Shown one piece after another: positions 54,039 to 63,995 of a stretch of 64,000 bases of DNA (its first letter is position 1; every line of letters starts with the position of its first letter). The DNA is from Typha latifolia (lineage: Eukaryota > Streptophyta > Magnoliopsida > Poales > Typhaceae): assembly GCA_019914945.1 (NCBI GenBank), contig CM034107.1, forward strand, positions 7,254,001-7,318,000, written 5' to 3'. A model generated the notes under the pieces. The model did no database searches and was not told the DNA's origin. It saw only the letters and a list, made by a program, of their open reading frames with translations. The position numbers and the translations under genes were made by a program.

Positions 54039-54420
54039 CCGCACCAAAGACTTTGTGGGTGAACGGTGTAGTCAAAAAAACCACAGTGAGAATCTTGATC
54101 GACATCTGGTCCACCCACAACTTCAATGACAAGAGGTTCCTTAGGAAGATTGAGCTCGAGTCGAAACCCACGAAAGGGTTCGATGTGACGATTGGAGATG
54201 GCACCACATTGCGAGCAGATTTTATTTGTGGGGGTGTGGAATTGAAGGTGCAAGACCAAACTTTCACATTGGATCTTTATTCGTTGGCCTTGCGAGGTGC
54301 TGACGTTGTCTTGAAGACCCGATGGCTTCAAAGCTTAGGGCCCGTAACATTTGATTTTTCAAACCTCACACTGACATTTCGGAGGAATGGTCGAAGGGTG
54401 CTGCTGGATAGAAATTAACT
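54039..54420 (+). pseudogene. A3 protease
   Basis: Open frame 54053-54418 with LWVNGVVKKTTVRILIDIWS (canonical DTGS is DIWS), THNFNDKRFLRKIELESKPT, GFDVTIGDGTTLRADFIC, LYSLALRGADVVLKTRWLQS and LGPVTFDFSNLTLTF. The catalytic Gly is replaced by Trp. The start of the domain is truncated by the inverted LTR. Confidence 0.82.
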
Positions 54421-55400
54421 ACGGCAAGGGCCAACATTGCAACTCTTTTGGGCCTTTCGTGTGCAGGGGACCGAGCTCTACTATTGCAAATGGCTATTGC
54501 TGAACCAGAACATCCACCACCAAGGGAAATAGCCACTGACATGCAAGAGCTGCTGTCGGAATTCAACGATCTCTTCGAGCAACCACGTGGATTGCCGCCG
54601 ACCTGTCGGCACGACTATCGCATCCAGATCATTCCAGGGGCTGAACCAGCAAATGTCTAGCCCTATCGGTACCCGCATGTCCAGAAGGAAGAGATCATCA
54701 ATTGGTGGTGGAAATGCTCAAGCAAGGGATTATTCAACCGAGTAGAAGTGCCTACTTATCGTCGGTGCTGCTGGTTCGAAAGAAAGACGTGAGTTGGCGA
54801 TTTTGTATCAACTACCGAGCCTTGAATGCGATTACTGTCAAACACCAGTATCCAATACTGGTTGATCGAGGAGTTGCTGGATGAACTCACAAGGTCGGCT
54901 TAATTCAGCAAACTTGACTTAAGAGTGGGATACCATCAAATCCGCGTTGACCCGGAAGATGTGTACAAGACGGTGTTCTGAACTCAGGATGGCCACTGTG
55001 AGTTCCGAGTCATGCCGTTTGGACTCACCAATGCACCAGACACCTTCCAATGGTTGATGAATAACCTTTTTTGCCCGCTCTTGCGTCAGTACGTGCTCGT
55101 CTTTTTGATGATATTCTAGTGTATAGCAGGAATTGGAGCGAGCACTTGCGGCATATGCGTGAGGTGTTGAGTATCTTGTGACAAAACCAGTTAAAAGTCA
55201 AGATGAGCAAGTGCCTTTGGGGAGAGCCACGAATGGAGTACTTGGGACATATAATCTCAGTGAGAGGAGTGGAAGCCGATCCAAGCAAGATCAAGAATAT
55301 GGTGGAAGCCGATCCAAGCAAGATCAAGATTCCCACTAATCAACGAGAATTGAGGGGATTCCTTGGGTTGACGGGGTACTACCGGCGATTCATTGCCAAC
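54421..55400 (+). pseudogene. A3 reverse transcriptase
   Basis: Broken RT. Pieces include LLSEFNDLFEQPRGLPPTCR (about 54550-54610), YRYPHVQKEE, VEMLKQGIIQPSRSAYLSSV, LLVRKKDVSWRFCINYRALN, and later [14 protein letters not shown] near 55018-55060 and the [16 protein letters not shown] region at about 55095-55125, interrupted by a frameshift. KSRMSKCLWGEPRMEYLGHI begins the thumb. At 55269-55328 a 33-bp tandem duplication repeats VEADPSKIKNM. Several stops (54658, 54901, 54979). Confidence 0.82.
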
Positions 55401-55960
55401 TACGGCAAAATTGCTACCACGCTAACCTCGTTACTCAGAAAAGGTGGGTTTCAATGGACAGGCAAAGCGACGGAGGCCTTCGAAGCCTTGAAGACAGCTA
55501 TGTCTACCGCTGTGGTTCTAGCACTACCGGATTTCAGCAAGCCCTTTGTGGTGGAATACGACGCTTCGGATGACGGCATTGGAGCAATTTTAATGCAAGA
55601 GGGCAGACCCGTGGCATATATGAGCAAGGCATTGCCAAACCGATCATGACAGCTATCCACCTACGAGCACGAAATGCTAGCAATTCTACACGCCGTCACC
55701 AAATGGCGACCCTATTTAATTGGCCAATGGGTTACTATCCGCACGGACTAGCATAGCTTACCCTACTTCATGGAGCAACGTGTGCACACCCCACCACAGC
55801 AATGGTGGATCATGAAACTCCTTAGGTATGACTACGAACTAGTCTACAAAAGGGGGATCGACAACCGAGCGGTCGATGCCCTTTCGCGCCAACCGGACAC
55901 AAGTGAGCTCGCCTCTTTTTCAGCACCAACCTTTCCTCTATTTTCAAATATGTGGGGAAC
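55401..55960 (+). pseudogene. A3 RNase H
   Basis: [20 protein letters not shown] closes RT; RNase H follows: FSKPFVVEYDASDDGIGAIL (usual VECDAS), MQEGRPVAYMSKALPNRS and a TGA at 55647-55649, then a YEHEMLAILHAVTKWRPYLI segment, TDQHSLPYF broken by TAG (about 55749), and MEQRVHTPPQQWWIMKLLRY and NRAVDALSRQPDTSELASFS in the frame 55770-56033. Confidence 0.85.
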
Positions 55961-56060
55961 CAATGCATTGGATCAAATCATGGAGGAGCTTGAGTCAGAG
56001 TTCAAAGATCGCTTCCCCAATTTCGAACCTTGAGGACAAGGTTGCGAAAGCGTGGTGGAT
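55961..56060 (+). pseudogene. A3 RNase H-to-pol-tail fusion and polypurine tract
   Basis: MWGTNALDQIMEEL joins ESEFKDRFPNFEP and the stop at 56033, skipping the whole integrase and nearly all the chromodomain. The same fusion is in element A-1 at 10215-10268. After the stop, GGACAAGGTTGCGAAAGCGTGGTGGAT leads to the 3' LTR; the purine-rich GCGAAAGCGTGGTGGAT is the polypurine tract. Confidence 0.82.
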
Positions 56061-56850
56061 TGATACGATTCGGACTTCACCGATGTCGTCTCGAGCATCG
56101 ATTCACTTTAGGGGTGTCTTTGTTTCTTGTTTTAGTATTTAAATTAAAAAAAACTGTATGTCGCGTTCGAACGCGGTTGTGAACGCCTACATCAGGTTCG
56201 AACATCCAAAGAGTGCAAGTTATGCGTTCGAATGCGCCTGCGAATGCCTGCATCGCGTTCGCAAGTCCAGAGAAGTGAGAAATAAGTGCGTTCGAATACG
56301 ATCGGGCATGTTCGGGCGCGTTCGAACGCGGTCAGCGAAAATGTACTGTTTAGGGTTATTTTTGAATTGTTTGGTTAGCCTCTAAAGGATGTGGATGGCA
56401 ACTATGGAGTCATTATTGATGAATTGAGGTTTTGCCTTGTCTCCTTCGTCTTCTTCGCTCCCACTCCTCACCTTTCTTCCAATTTATCAAACACTTGCCC
56501 TAACCCTTCCATCACCCATAACCCTTCCACCACCACTTATTCACCGGTGCCACCCCATTAACGCCAGTCCACCATCCACTATCATCTAGGATCTCATGCC
56601 TCCATCCACGGATCCTAAGATAGATTCCCTGATGTTTGTCCACTAATCTGATGATATCTCAAGATCCCTACATCCGATTCCTTAAAACTTTTTGTTGCAA
56701 AGCTCTTCTCTGGGGATACGAAATATTAAAATCTCACATCCATCTGATGGCAGCATCTTTCGGGATCTATTTTCAAAGTTCTATGTCAAGATCTGTCGAG
56801 ATCTAAAAATTGGGATAGATTGAACCTTGGCCTAAGGGGAGATCGTATCA
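56061..56850 (+). repeat. 3' LTR of A3 element
   Basis: 790 bp, TGATACGATTCGG to GATCGTATCA, followed by the TSD GGCTG. The U3 array is shorter (56160-56340), and a block of the leader after CTTCTTCGCTCCCA is deleted compared with the 5' LTR. Confidence 0.88.
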
Positions 56851-56855
56851 GGCTG

Positions 56856-57726
56856 CGGTTTGCCGAGACACTTCTAAATTCTGTGGTGCTCCAGCCCCCT
56901 TTTACCGCTATCTGAAGCTCACAAAGCTTCTCTTGCATTAACTAAGCTATTGCAAAAGCCTCTAGCAATGTTGTTGGTCGATCAGCCTTCACTTCGGCTT
57001 GAGTTGGGAATCCATTCAGCCCCGTACTCGATTGCTAACACACTCGAACTCATCTTGGTATGCCCTCACCATAATCCTTTAGGTTAACTTGGTAAGGGCA
57101 ACCTGAAAATCTTCATAACTAGAGGTCCAAATCAGACACAAATAGCATCCGCGAACTCCTCCCATGTTCGACAGGGTTGAGCTCAATTCGTGGCCTTCTG
57201 CTTGATAAACCCAATCAAGTGGATCTCCTTTGTTGAATGGTGGGAAGTTGAGGCGTACATTCCCTACACTGATGCCTCGTTATTCTTTCTTCATATCGGT
57301 TGGGCCTTCTTTCCCTTAGGTTAAATCTAGCATCCCTAGGATTTTGTCGTGGCATCGTTGGTTCTTCATAATCCACCCACTCGTCATTGTCATCATGCAA
57401 TGGTGGATCCAATGCTCGGTCACGGTGAATAACCAGCGATGGTATGTCGTGGTGAAAGATCAACGGTGGTATGTTGCGCCTTTCGGCCGGTGTGGGCAAC
57501 AAGGGCCTCCTAGCGTGATCACCCATGGGATCTTTATGATCTTCCATTGATGCTTGCATAGCATATTCACAAGCATCTTGATTAGATCTGAGTTGACAGT
57601 AGAGGTTGTTGGAGACATTCCGATTGGTGAGTTAGGGTTGGCCACCAATCTGATAATCTCCATGACATCTCCCTTAGCGAAGGTGCCTTCATTGGGTCTC
57701 GATGCCATAGATTTGGTTGTTGGCAT
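56856..57726 (-). pseudogene. D element gag
   Basis: Minus strand: start MPTTKSMASRPNEGTFAKGD at 57726-57724, 19 bases after the PBS. Frame 57559-57215 has LPTPAERRNIPPLIFHHDIP and ERRPNRYEE; the capsid part from 57214 down to 56856 shows LDWVYQAE and AYQDEFE-like residues between stops. It continues beyond the A3 insertion into the knuckle at about 51640. Confidence 0.75.
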
Positions 57727-57744
57727 GGTGACCGAGGAACGGTG

Positions 57745-57756
57745 GCTCTGATACCA
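57745..57756 (-). other. Primer-binding site of D element
   Basis: Minus-strand TGGTATCAGAGC two bases from the LTR that ends at 57759. Confidence 0.88.
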
Positions 57757-57758
57757 CT

Positions 57759-58234
57759 TGTTATGGACCGAGCATCCGCTACTCGATCAAGGTCGAATGC
57801 AGGAAATCAGCCCATGCAATTGGAGGAAAATAATCTCCAAATGTTCTATCATAGACAAAAAATTATGAAACTAGGGAGTGGTCAATCTACAACTTCCTGA
57901 TCTATATTTTTGGATCATAGTGTTAAGAAGATAGTGGTTGAGATCCTAAGGAAGAGGGAGGACTCAACAGACAAGGTAGATTAGAATATCATAGGCGTCG
58001 AGATGGCATACGGCTAGATTGAAAGTTATGGCTAGATTGAAAGATATCTTTGAAATAGTGGATGAAGATCATAGAGTCAAACTACAGGATTCAAGTCCAA
58101 GTAGGATTTGGGATCTATCGGTGGAGGCACAAACTCCTAAGTAGAGTATGGTAGTGGAGTGTCGACGATAATGGGGTGGCACAGACAAACATGGTGGTGG
58201 TGGAAGATTAGGGATAATGAAGAGGATTAGGGTG
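57759..58234 (-). repeat. 5' LTR of D element, truncated
   Basis: On the plus strand it starts TGTTATGGACCGAGC. About 476 bp remain, with words such as ACTTCCTGATCTA and GGTGGCAC that resemble the B and A LTR bodies. It is cut at 58235 by element B3, so U3 and promoter are missing. Confidence 0.7.
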
Positions 58235-59056
58235 TGATACAGTTAGTTAGGATCTTTTCTTATTGTATTAGTTGTTTATTTTCATTAAAATAAAATTCCT
58301 GTAGCGTTCGAACGCAGAAGGGGTCGCGTTCGTAAGCCCTTGCGAAAGACTGCATCAGGTTCGCAAATACAGAGAACGCATATTGTGCATTTGAACGCGG
58401 TCGGGCGAGTTCGAACGCCCGCGTTCGAACACCTGCATCGCGTTTGTACATACAGAGAACGTCTTTTGGTGCGTTCGAATGCGATCGACAAGAATCCTCT
58501 AGAATTAGGGTTACTTATTGTTTAAGGACTTGTTGGCTAGACTCTATAAATATGTGGATGGCAGCCAACTTCAATATGCTATTGGATTATTTATTTCTTG
58601 CCTCCTATCTTCTCTCTAGACTCTCTCCCTCCTCCCACTTCACCATTTTGCAAGGTTTCTCCTAACTTCTAATCTCCCTCGTTAGTCGAGTCACCCCTCT
58701 TCTTTGGGATCTCGACCACTTCATTCCCTTTGTTTATATCCCTTAATCACATCCACCATCCACCTTCATCTCCATACCCATCCATAACCCTAACATCCAC
58801 TCCACCCGTCTCAAACCACCATCACCCACGTTATTCCGTATTTTGGTCCTAGTTTCAGTTCGAATCTGGAAAGAGAGTAAATATAAAAGTTGTAGATCAG
58901 GAAGTTACGAATCTAACCCATTTGGTTTCATAATTTTCTAAATAAAGAAAAATATATTAAGAATATTTTCCCATGGTTACATGGACTGCTTCCCGAAATA
59001 AATTCAGATCTTAAGGAATTGTTCCGTAGCCAACCTTTTGGTACAAGAACCCATCA
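58235..59056 (+). repeat. 5' LTR of B3
   Basis: TGATACAGTTAGTTAGG at 58235 to CCATCA at 59056 (about 822 bp). It has a palindrome array at 58303-58490, TATA motif CTATAAATATGTGG near 58542, and a CT-rich leader. The following PBS reads TTGGTAGAGCAGG, having lost three bases (ATC) relative to TGGTATCAGAGC. Confidence 0.85.
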
Positions 59057-59091
59057 ATTTGGTAGAGCAGGAGAACCTCAAACCTCCATTA

Positions 59092-60446
59092 ATGGTTGAA
59101 ACAGGGAAGATGACATCAACAAGGAAACTCTTGGAGAGCACACCGACAAGGGAGGAATCAATCCACGATGACCCTAACCGTGAGGCCGATTCCTTTGGAG
59201 CGACCACGGCAGGACGGAGTGAACCAACATCCATGGGTGTGAAAATGTGCTTGGCGAATGAATTTAGGAGCATGTTCCAAACATTGCTGCATAGAGTTGA
59301 CACAATTCAAAAGGATCATAATGAATTCAAAGAATATGTCATGAACCGATTGGGTTCGTCATCTCCTCGACGATGATCGAAGCTTCATGAAGGACCATCG
59401 GTGGGACTACATCGAACAGATACCCCACAGGTCCAGGTGCGTCATGTGAGTGTCAATAATCTCCTCTTACCTATGCCTACACATAATCCCCCACCTCCTT
59501 TAGAAAACCCAAGACCGGCAGTAGTGGAACCTGAGAAGCGTGCGACACTAGTGCGCTTCGTCGATGAGGAGGATTGGCACTTTGAGGATGAGATTGATCC
59601 ATTTGGAGATGGTGATGAACATGCTCATGGATTTAGAGAAGGTGATCAATATGCACAAAGGTTTAGACTTGAACCAAGGATCATTCGCGAACCCGACAAT
59701 GCTATTCGGGGGAGAACCGCACTCTTGAACTTTCCAAAATTCTAAGGCGGTGATCCAACGGATTTGGTGTTTCAAGTTGAACAATATTTTGATTGTCAAG
59801 GTACAGCGGAAGATGCAAAGGTCCAGATGGTAAGCTTTCACCTCCAAGGAATGGCATTGCATTCATATAGATCGGTTATTCATGGTGGTGGATTTACCAG
59901 ATGGGCTAATTTTTCTATGAGGATTACACACAGATTTGGGATAGTGGCATATGAAGGTTTTGCTACCACATTAAGCAAGATGGTTCAGAGGATGACCGTA
60001 TTGGAGTACTAAGCTGAGTTTGAAAGAGAGTAATTATTGTGAGCCACCTTGGCCTAAATCGACATTGATGAGCACATTTATTTCAGGGCCGCGAGAGGAG
60101 ATATAGGAAGATGTTCGTGCTCTATGTCCTACCACTCTTGTGGAGGTCTTTGAGAAGGCCATGAGGATGGAGCAAAAGCATAAGGCTCTAAAGATGGCAG
60201 CGAAAACCAATTGGGGCAACCGAGATAGGCAATTTGCACCTAGAATGCCGGTTGGAAATTCTATGGGTTCAAAAACAACGATTGCGAGTACTAGACCACG
60301 ACCACCTTTGATACATTTTTCTAATATTAGAGGAGGCACAAGACCCCCCATTCAAACTCTCACACCTACCCAGGTGGAGGAGCGAAGAGCGAAGGGCCTT
60401 TGCTTTCGATGTGATGAGCGTTTCACCCCCGATCATCGGTGTTTTT
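59092..60446 (+). pseudogene. B3 gag
   Basis: ATG at 59092 (MVETGKMTSTRKLLESTPTR), stop at 59374 after SSSPRR. Then VRFVDEEDWHFEDEIDPFGD (59548 region), VFQVEQYFDCQGTAEDAKVQ and MVSFHLQGMALHSYRSVIHG (59764-60012 frame), WANFSMRITHRFGIVAYEGF, and the zinc knuckle GLCFRCDERFTPDHRC at about 60397-60444. It is co-linear with B2 gag. Breaks lie at 59374, 59745 and 60010. Confidence 0.85.
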
Positions 60447-61015
60447 AACCGATCAGGAGTGTGATGCTCATCGATGGTCTTGAGGAGGATGATGAGGTTG
60501 TTGATGATGAGGAGTTTCCAGAGGAGGTCCATGAGGAGGCCGTTGAGGAGGGCATGGAGGAAGATATCCAAGCAAAAATATTGATGCATGCATAGTCGAG
60601 TACTTCCGCGCCGAGGATGTTACGGGTAGACGGACTCGTTAGAAAGCATTGTGTGCATATCCTCATCAATTTGGGGAGTACACATAACTTTCTAGACGAG
60701 ACGTTAGTGAGGAGATTGGATTTGGATGCTGAACCAACTATGAGATTTGACATTGCTATTAGAGATGGCATGAAGCTTAAGGTAGAAAGCTTGTGTCACT
60801 GGGTCGGTATACGGGTACAAGGACACAACATCATTGTGGACTTGTATCTGTTGGCACTGTGAGGAGCGGACATTATACTTGGCACTCAGTAGTTACAGAG
60901 TTTGGGACCCGTCACATTTAATTTTCGGAGCATGTGGATGAAATTTAAACAAGGAAATAAAGATGTGCGGCTTGATGGCTCTCGGTCTTCGCCGATTCCT
61001 ACGATGCAGCCTATT
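60447..61015 (+). pseudogene. B3 protease
   Basis: Acidic linker (60475-60580, Asp/Glu-rich), stop TAG at about 60594, then frame 60617-60862 with VHILINLGSTHNFLDETLVR (catalytic D replaced by N), DAEPTMRFDIAIRDGMKLKV and ADIILGTQ. The domain end is followed by the linker to RT, where the A2 solo LTR is inserted at CTATT. Confidence 0.82.
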
Positions 61016-61752
61016 TGATACGATTCGGACTTCACCGACGTCGTCTCGAGCTTGGATTTACCTTAGGATAAGATTGAGTTTTAGGATAAGATTGTGTTTT
61101 AGGATAAGATTGAGTTTTAGGATAAGATTGTGTTTTAGGATAAGATTGAGTTGTTGGTTAGCCTATAAAAGTATGTGTAGGGCAACCAAAATTAGAATGG
61201 AATATTGAGAATTGAGTTTGCCTTGCCTCCTTCATCTTCTTCGCTCCCGTTCCCTCAATCTCCCCGGCGACGCCGCTTCTAATCTCCCTCGACAGGCCAA
61301 TCACCCTAGTCCCTTAGGAGTGGCCCTCTTCTCCCCCTTCTTCCAATTTATCCATCGCTATCTCTAACCTTTCCATCATCCATAACCCTTCCACCATCAC
61401 TTTTACACCGGTGCCACCCCATCAACACCGGCCCTCCACAATCCACCATTACCCAGGATTTCGTGCCTTCATCCACGGAATCCAAAAACAGAGTATCCTG
61501 ACGTTCGTCCACTAAACGAACGATATCTCGAGATCCCCAACTCCGATTCGCCTCAAACTAGATCCGTTGGAAAGCTCTTTTCCGGGCCTACATCATATCA
61601 AAATTTCACAGCGATCCAACGGTAGGATATTTCGGGATCTGATCTCAAAGTTCCGTGCAAGATCGTAACAATCTGGTATCAGGGCCATAGCACCAAAAGA
61701 GGGTTCGTATCAAGCTGGTATCAGAGCCTATAGCCGAGGAAGGATCGTATCA
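61016..61752 (+). mobile_element. A2-type solo LTR in B3
   Basis: 737-bp solo LTR on the plus strand, flanked by CTATT (61011-61015 and 61753-61757). U3 has five 18-bp repeats (61066-61150), TATA TATAAAAG at about 61165, and a CT-rich leader. The U5 end is a ladder: GATCGTAACA, then CTGGTATCAGGGCC, TTCGTATCA, CTGGTATCAGAGCC, and finally GATCGTATCA. The equivalent of its first GATCGTAACA is the true end in the element at 40151-44919. Confidence 0.92.
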
Positions 61753-61757
61753 CTATT

Positions 61758-62745
61758 GCTTTGAGCATATGATTTGGACTATCTTTTTCAGTTAGGCTAG
61801 TAGGAGGTGAGCCTCGAATGAGTTCAAGTAATATAATTGAATTGTCTAATTTATTAGATAACTTTTTTGGACTGTTTGAAGAGCCATAGGAGTTGCCACC
61901 GAGAAGAACAGCAGACCATCGTATAGAGATTGTACTCGGGGCTGCACTGGCGAATGTGAGGCCATATCGGTATCCACATGTGCCAAAAAAAGTTATCTCT
62001 AAGATGGTAGCCGAGATGTTGGATCAAGGCCTCATTCAACCAAGTCATACCTCATACTCATCCCCCGTACTATTGGTGTGAAAAAAGGATAGGATATAGC
62101 ATTTTTGTGTCGACTATCGGGCACTAAATGCTATTACCGTCAAGGACTAGTATCCCATTTCGGTTATCGAGGAGTTGCTGGACAAGCTCGCAGGGGTGAC
62201 TGTATTTAGTAAGCTTGACTTGAGGGCTGAGTATTATCAAATTAGAGTTCACTCGGAGGATGTGCACAAAATTGTATTTTGGACTCCGGACGGGCATTAC
62301 GAGTTTTGGGTGATATCTTTTGGTCTCACCAATGCTCCAACTACCTTTCAAGGCCTCATAAATAATATATTTTGGCCTCTATTATGAAGGTATGTCTTGG
62401 TATTTTTTGATGACATTTTGGTGTATAGCAAGAATGAATTGGAGCATTGGCGGCATTTGGAGGATGTGCTAAATTTGTTGAAATAAAACCAATTGAAGAT
62501 CAAGAAGTCCAAGTGCCTATGGGGAGTACTAAAAGTAGAGTATTTAGGCTACATCATTTCAGCGGATGGTGTAGCACCGAATCCTCAAAAGGTTGCATGC
62601 ATGACCTCTTGGCCTATTCCTACTACAACTATCAGATTGAGAGAATTTTTAGGGTTGTCCGGATATTATAATCGATTCATCACTAGATATGGCAAGATCG
62701 GTGCTCCTCTCACTTCTTTGTTGAAAAAGGACTCTTTTAGATGAT
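61758..62745 (+). pseudogene. B3 reverse transcriptase
   Basis: Frame 61893-62081: [40 protein letters not shown]. After a TGA at 62079, [15 protein letters not shown] continues out of the open frame; 62175-62387 has [20 protein letters not shown] and [15 protein letters not shown]. The active-site region near 62395-62430 reads [11 protein letters not shown] after a frameshift, so the Asp pair is intact. 62493-62744 has [40 protein letters not shown]. Stops at 62079, 62155 and 62388. Confidence 0.85.
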
Positions 62746-63390
62746 GGACGGATGAAGCCACTACAGCCTTTGAAAAACTAAAACCAGCAATAACGACGGC
62801 ACCGGTTCTAGCGCTACCGGACTTCACCACGGAATTCATTATGGAATGTGATGCGTCGGGTTTTGGCATAGGAGCTGTACTAATGCAAGGAGGACGTTCC
62901 ATTGCCTATCTTAGCAAGGCTTTATCTCAAAAATCTCAACAATTATCGACTTATGAGAGAGAGATGTTGGCAATTCTGCTTGCGGTGATAAAGTGGAGGC
63001 CTTATTTGATCGGTAGGCAATTCATTATCCGAACCGATCAAAGGAGCCTTCCATACTTTATGGGACAGCGCATATACACTCCGGCATAGCAGAGATGGGT
63101 CACAAAATTGTTGGGGTATGATTATGAAATCCAATACAAGAAGGGAATGGAAAATAGAGCGGTCGATGCACTATCGCGCCAATTCGATACCGCCAAGCTT
63201 GCAGCGTATTCTTCTCCTACCTTTCCCTTTCTTGACGAGCTGAGGTATGCATGTACATCTAACCCAGATATTTTGAGATTGTTGTGGGAGGTGATGGATG
63301 ATTCGAAGCGCCATCCAGAGTTAGAAAACCGAGGCAGTTTGCTGCTCGACCGTGGATGCATTCGGGTGCCCGCAAATGATGGATTGCGGT
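62746..63390 (+). pseudogene. B3 RNase H
   Basis: [20 protein letters not shown] and [20 protein letters not shown], then AVIKWRPYLIGRQFIIRTDQ and RSLPYFMGQRIYTPA up to a TAG at 63087. 63108-63392 continues with MLGYDYEIQYKKGMENRAVD, ALSRQFDTAKL, and the linker LLLDRGCIRVPANDGLR to a TAG at 63390. Apart from two stops and the shift near 62743 it is well preserved. Confidence 0.87.
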
Positions 63391-63395
63391 AGAAA

Positions 63396-63778
63396 TTGTT
63401 GGAGCACTTCTACCAAACTCTAGAGGCTGGTCATGAGGGTGTCTTGAGGATTTATAGGAGGATATCTCAGAGTCGCACGTGGTCAAGATTGAGGTGGGAT
63501 GTGAGGAGTTTTATCCGTGCTTGCGAAGTCTGTCAAAGGGCTAAAGCAACCACATTGAAACCGGCCAGATTACTTCAGCCTTTACCTATATCGGACCGTG
63601 TTTGGGAAGACATTTCTATGGACTTCATAGAGGGTCTTCCGCTGGTACATGATTATTCCGTTATCTTTGTGGTGGTTGACAAATTAAGCAAGTATGCGCA
63701 CTTTTCGGCATTGTCACATCCATTTTCAGCCAAGTTGGTAGCTAAAATTTTTGTTAGAGATGTTGCTCGGTTACATGG
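63396..63778 (+). pseudogene. B3 integrase N-terminal half
   Basis: Open frame from 63396: [20 protein letters not shown] (zinc-finger HH), IRACEVCQRAKATTLKPARL (CX2C), [20 protein letters not shown] (first catalytic Asp), VIFVVVDKLSKYAHFSALSH and LVAKIFVRDVARLHG. The protein is cut at 63778 by the C LTR, before the second catalytic Asp. Confidence 0.88.
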
Positions 63779-63957
63779 TGTAATAACCTAAGCCCAAGTA
63801 AAAAAAAAATTGTACTGCATGGCACGACAGCTCGTGCCATGCAGTGGCAGCAGAGATGGGCGCCACGCGCCCCAAGCGCCGGCCCAGCCAACCTGGCCGA
63901 CCTAGCTGGCGCGGTGGGCCCCTGCCGCCGCTGCCGCCGCAACCCCCTCCTCACTGC

Positions 63958-63995
<38 letters not shown>

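Larger units (their letters stand above)
51771..56850 (+). mobile_element. A3 chromovirus element with inverted LTR, no integrase
   Basis: Plus-strand element of 5080 bp with TSD GGCTG (51766-51770 and 56851-56855). Layout: 5' LTR 51771-52709, degenerate PBS, gag N-terminus, an A1-type LTR in inverted orientation (53091-54038), protease from its middle onward, RT, RNase H, direct fusion to the last residues of pol, polypurine tract, 3' LTR 56061-56850. The gag core and integrase are missing. It lies in the gag region of element D. Confidence 0.9.
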
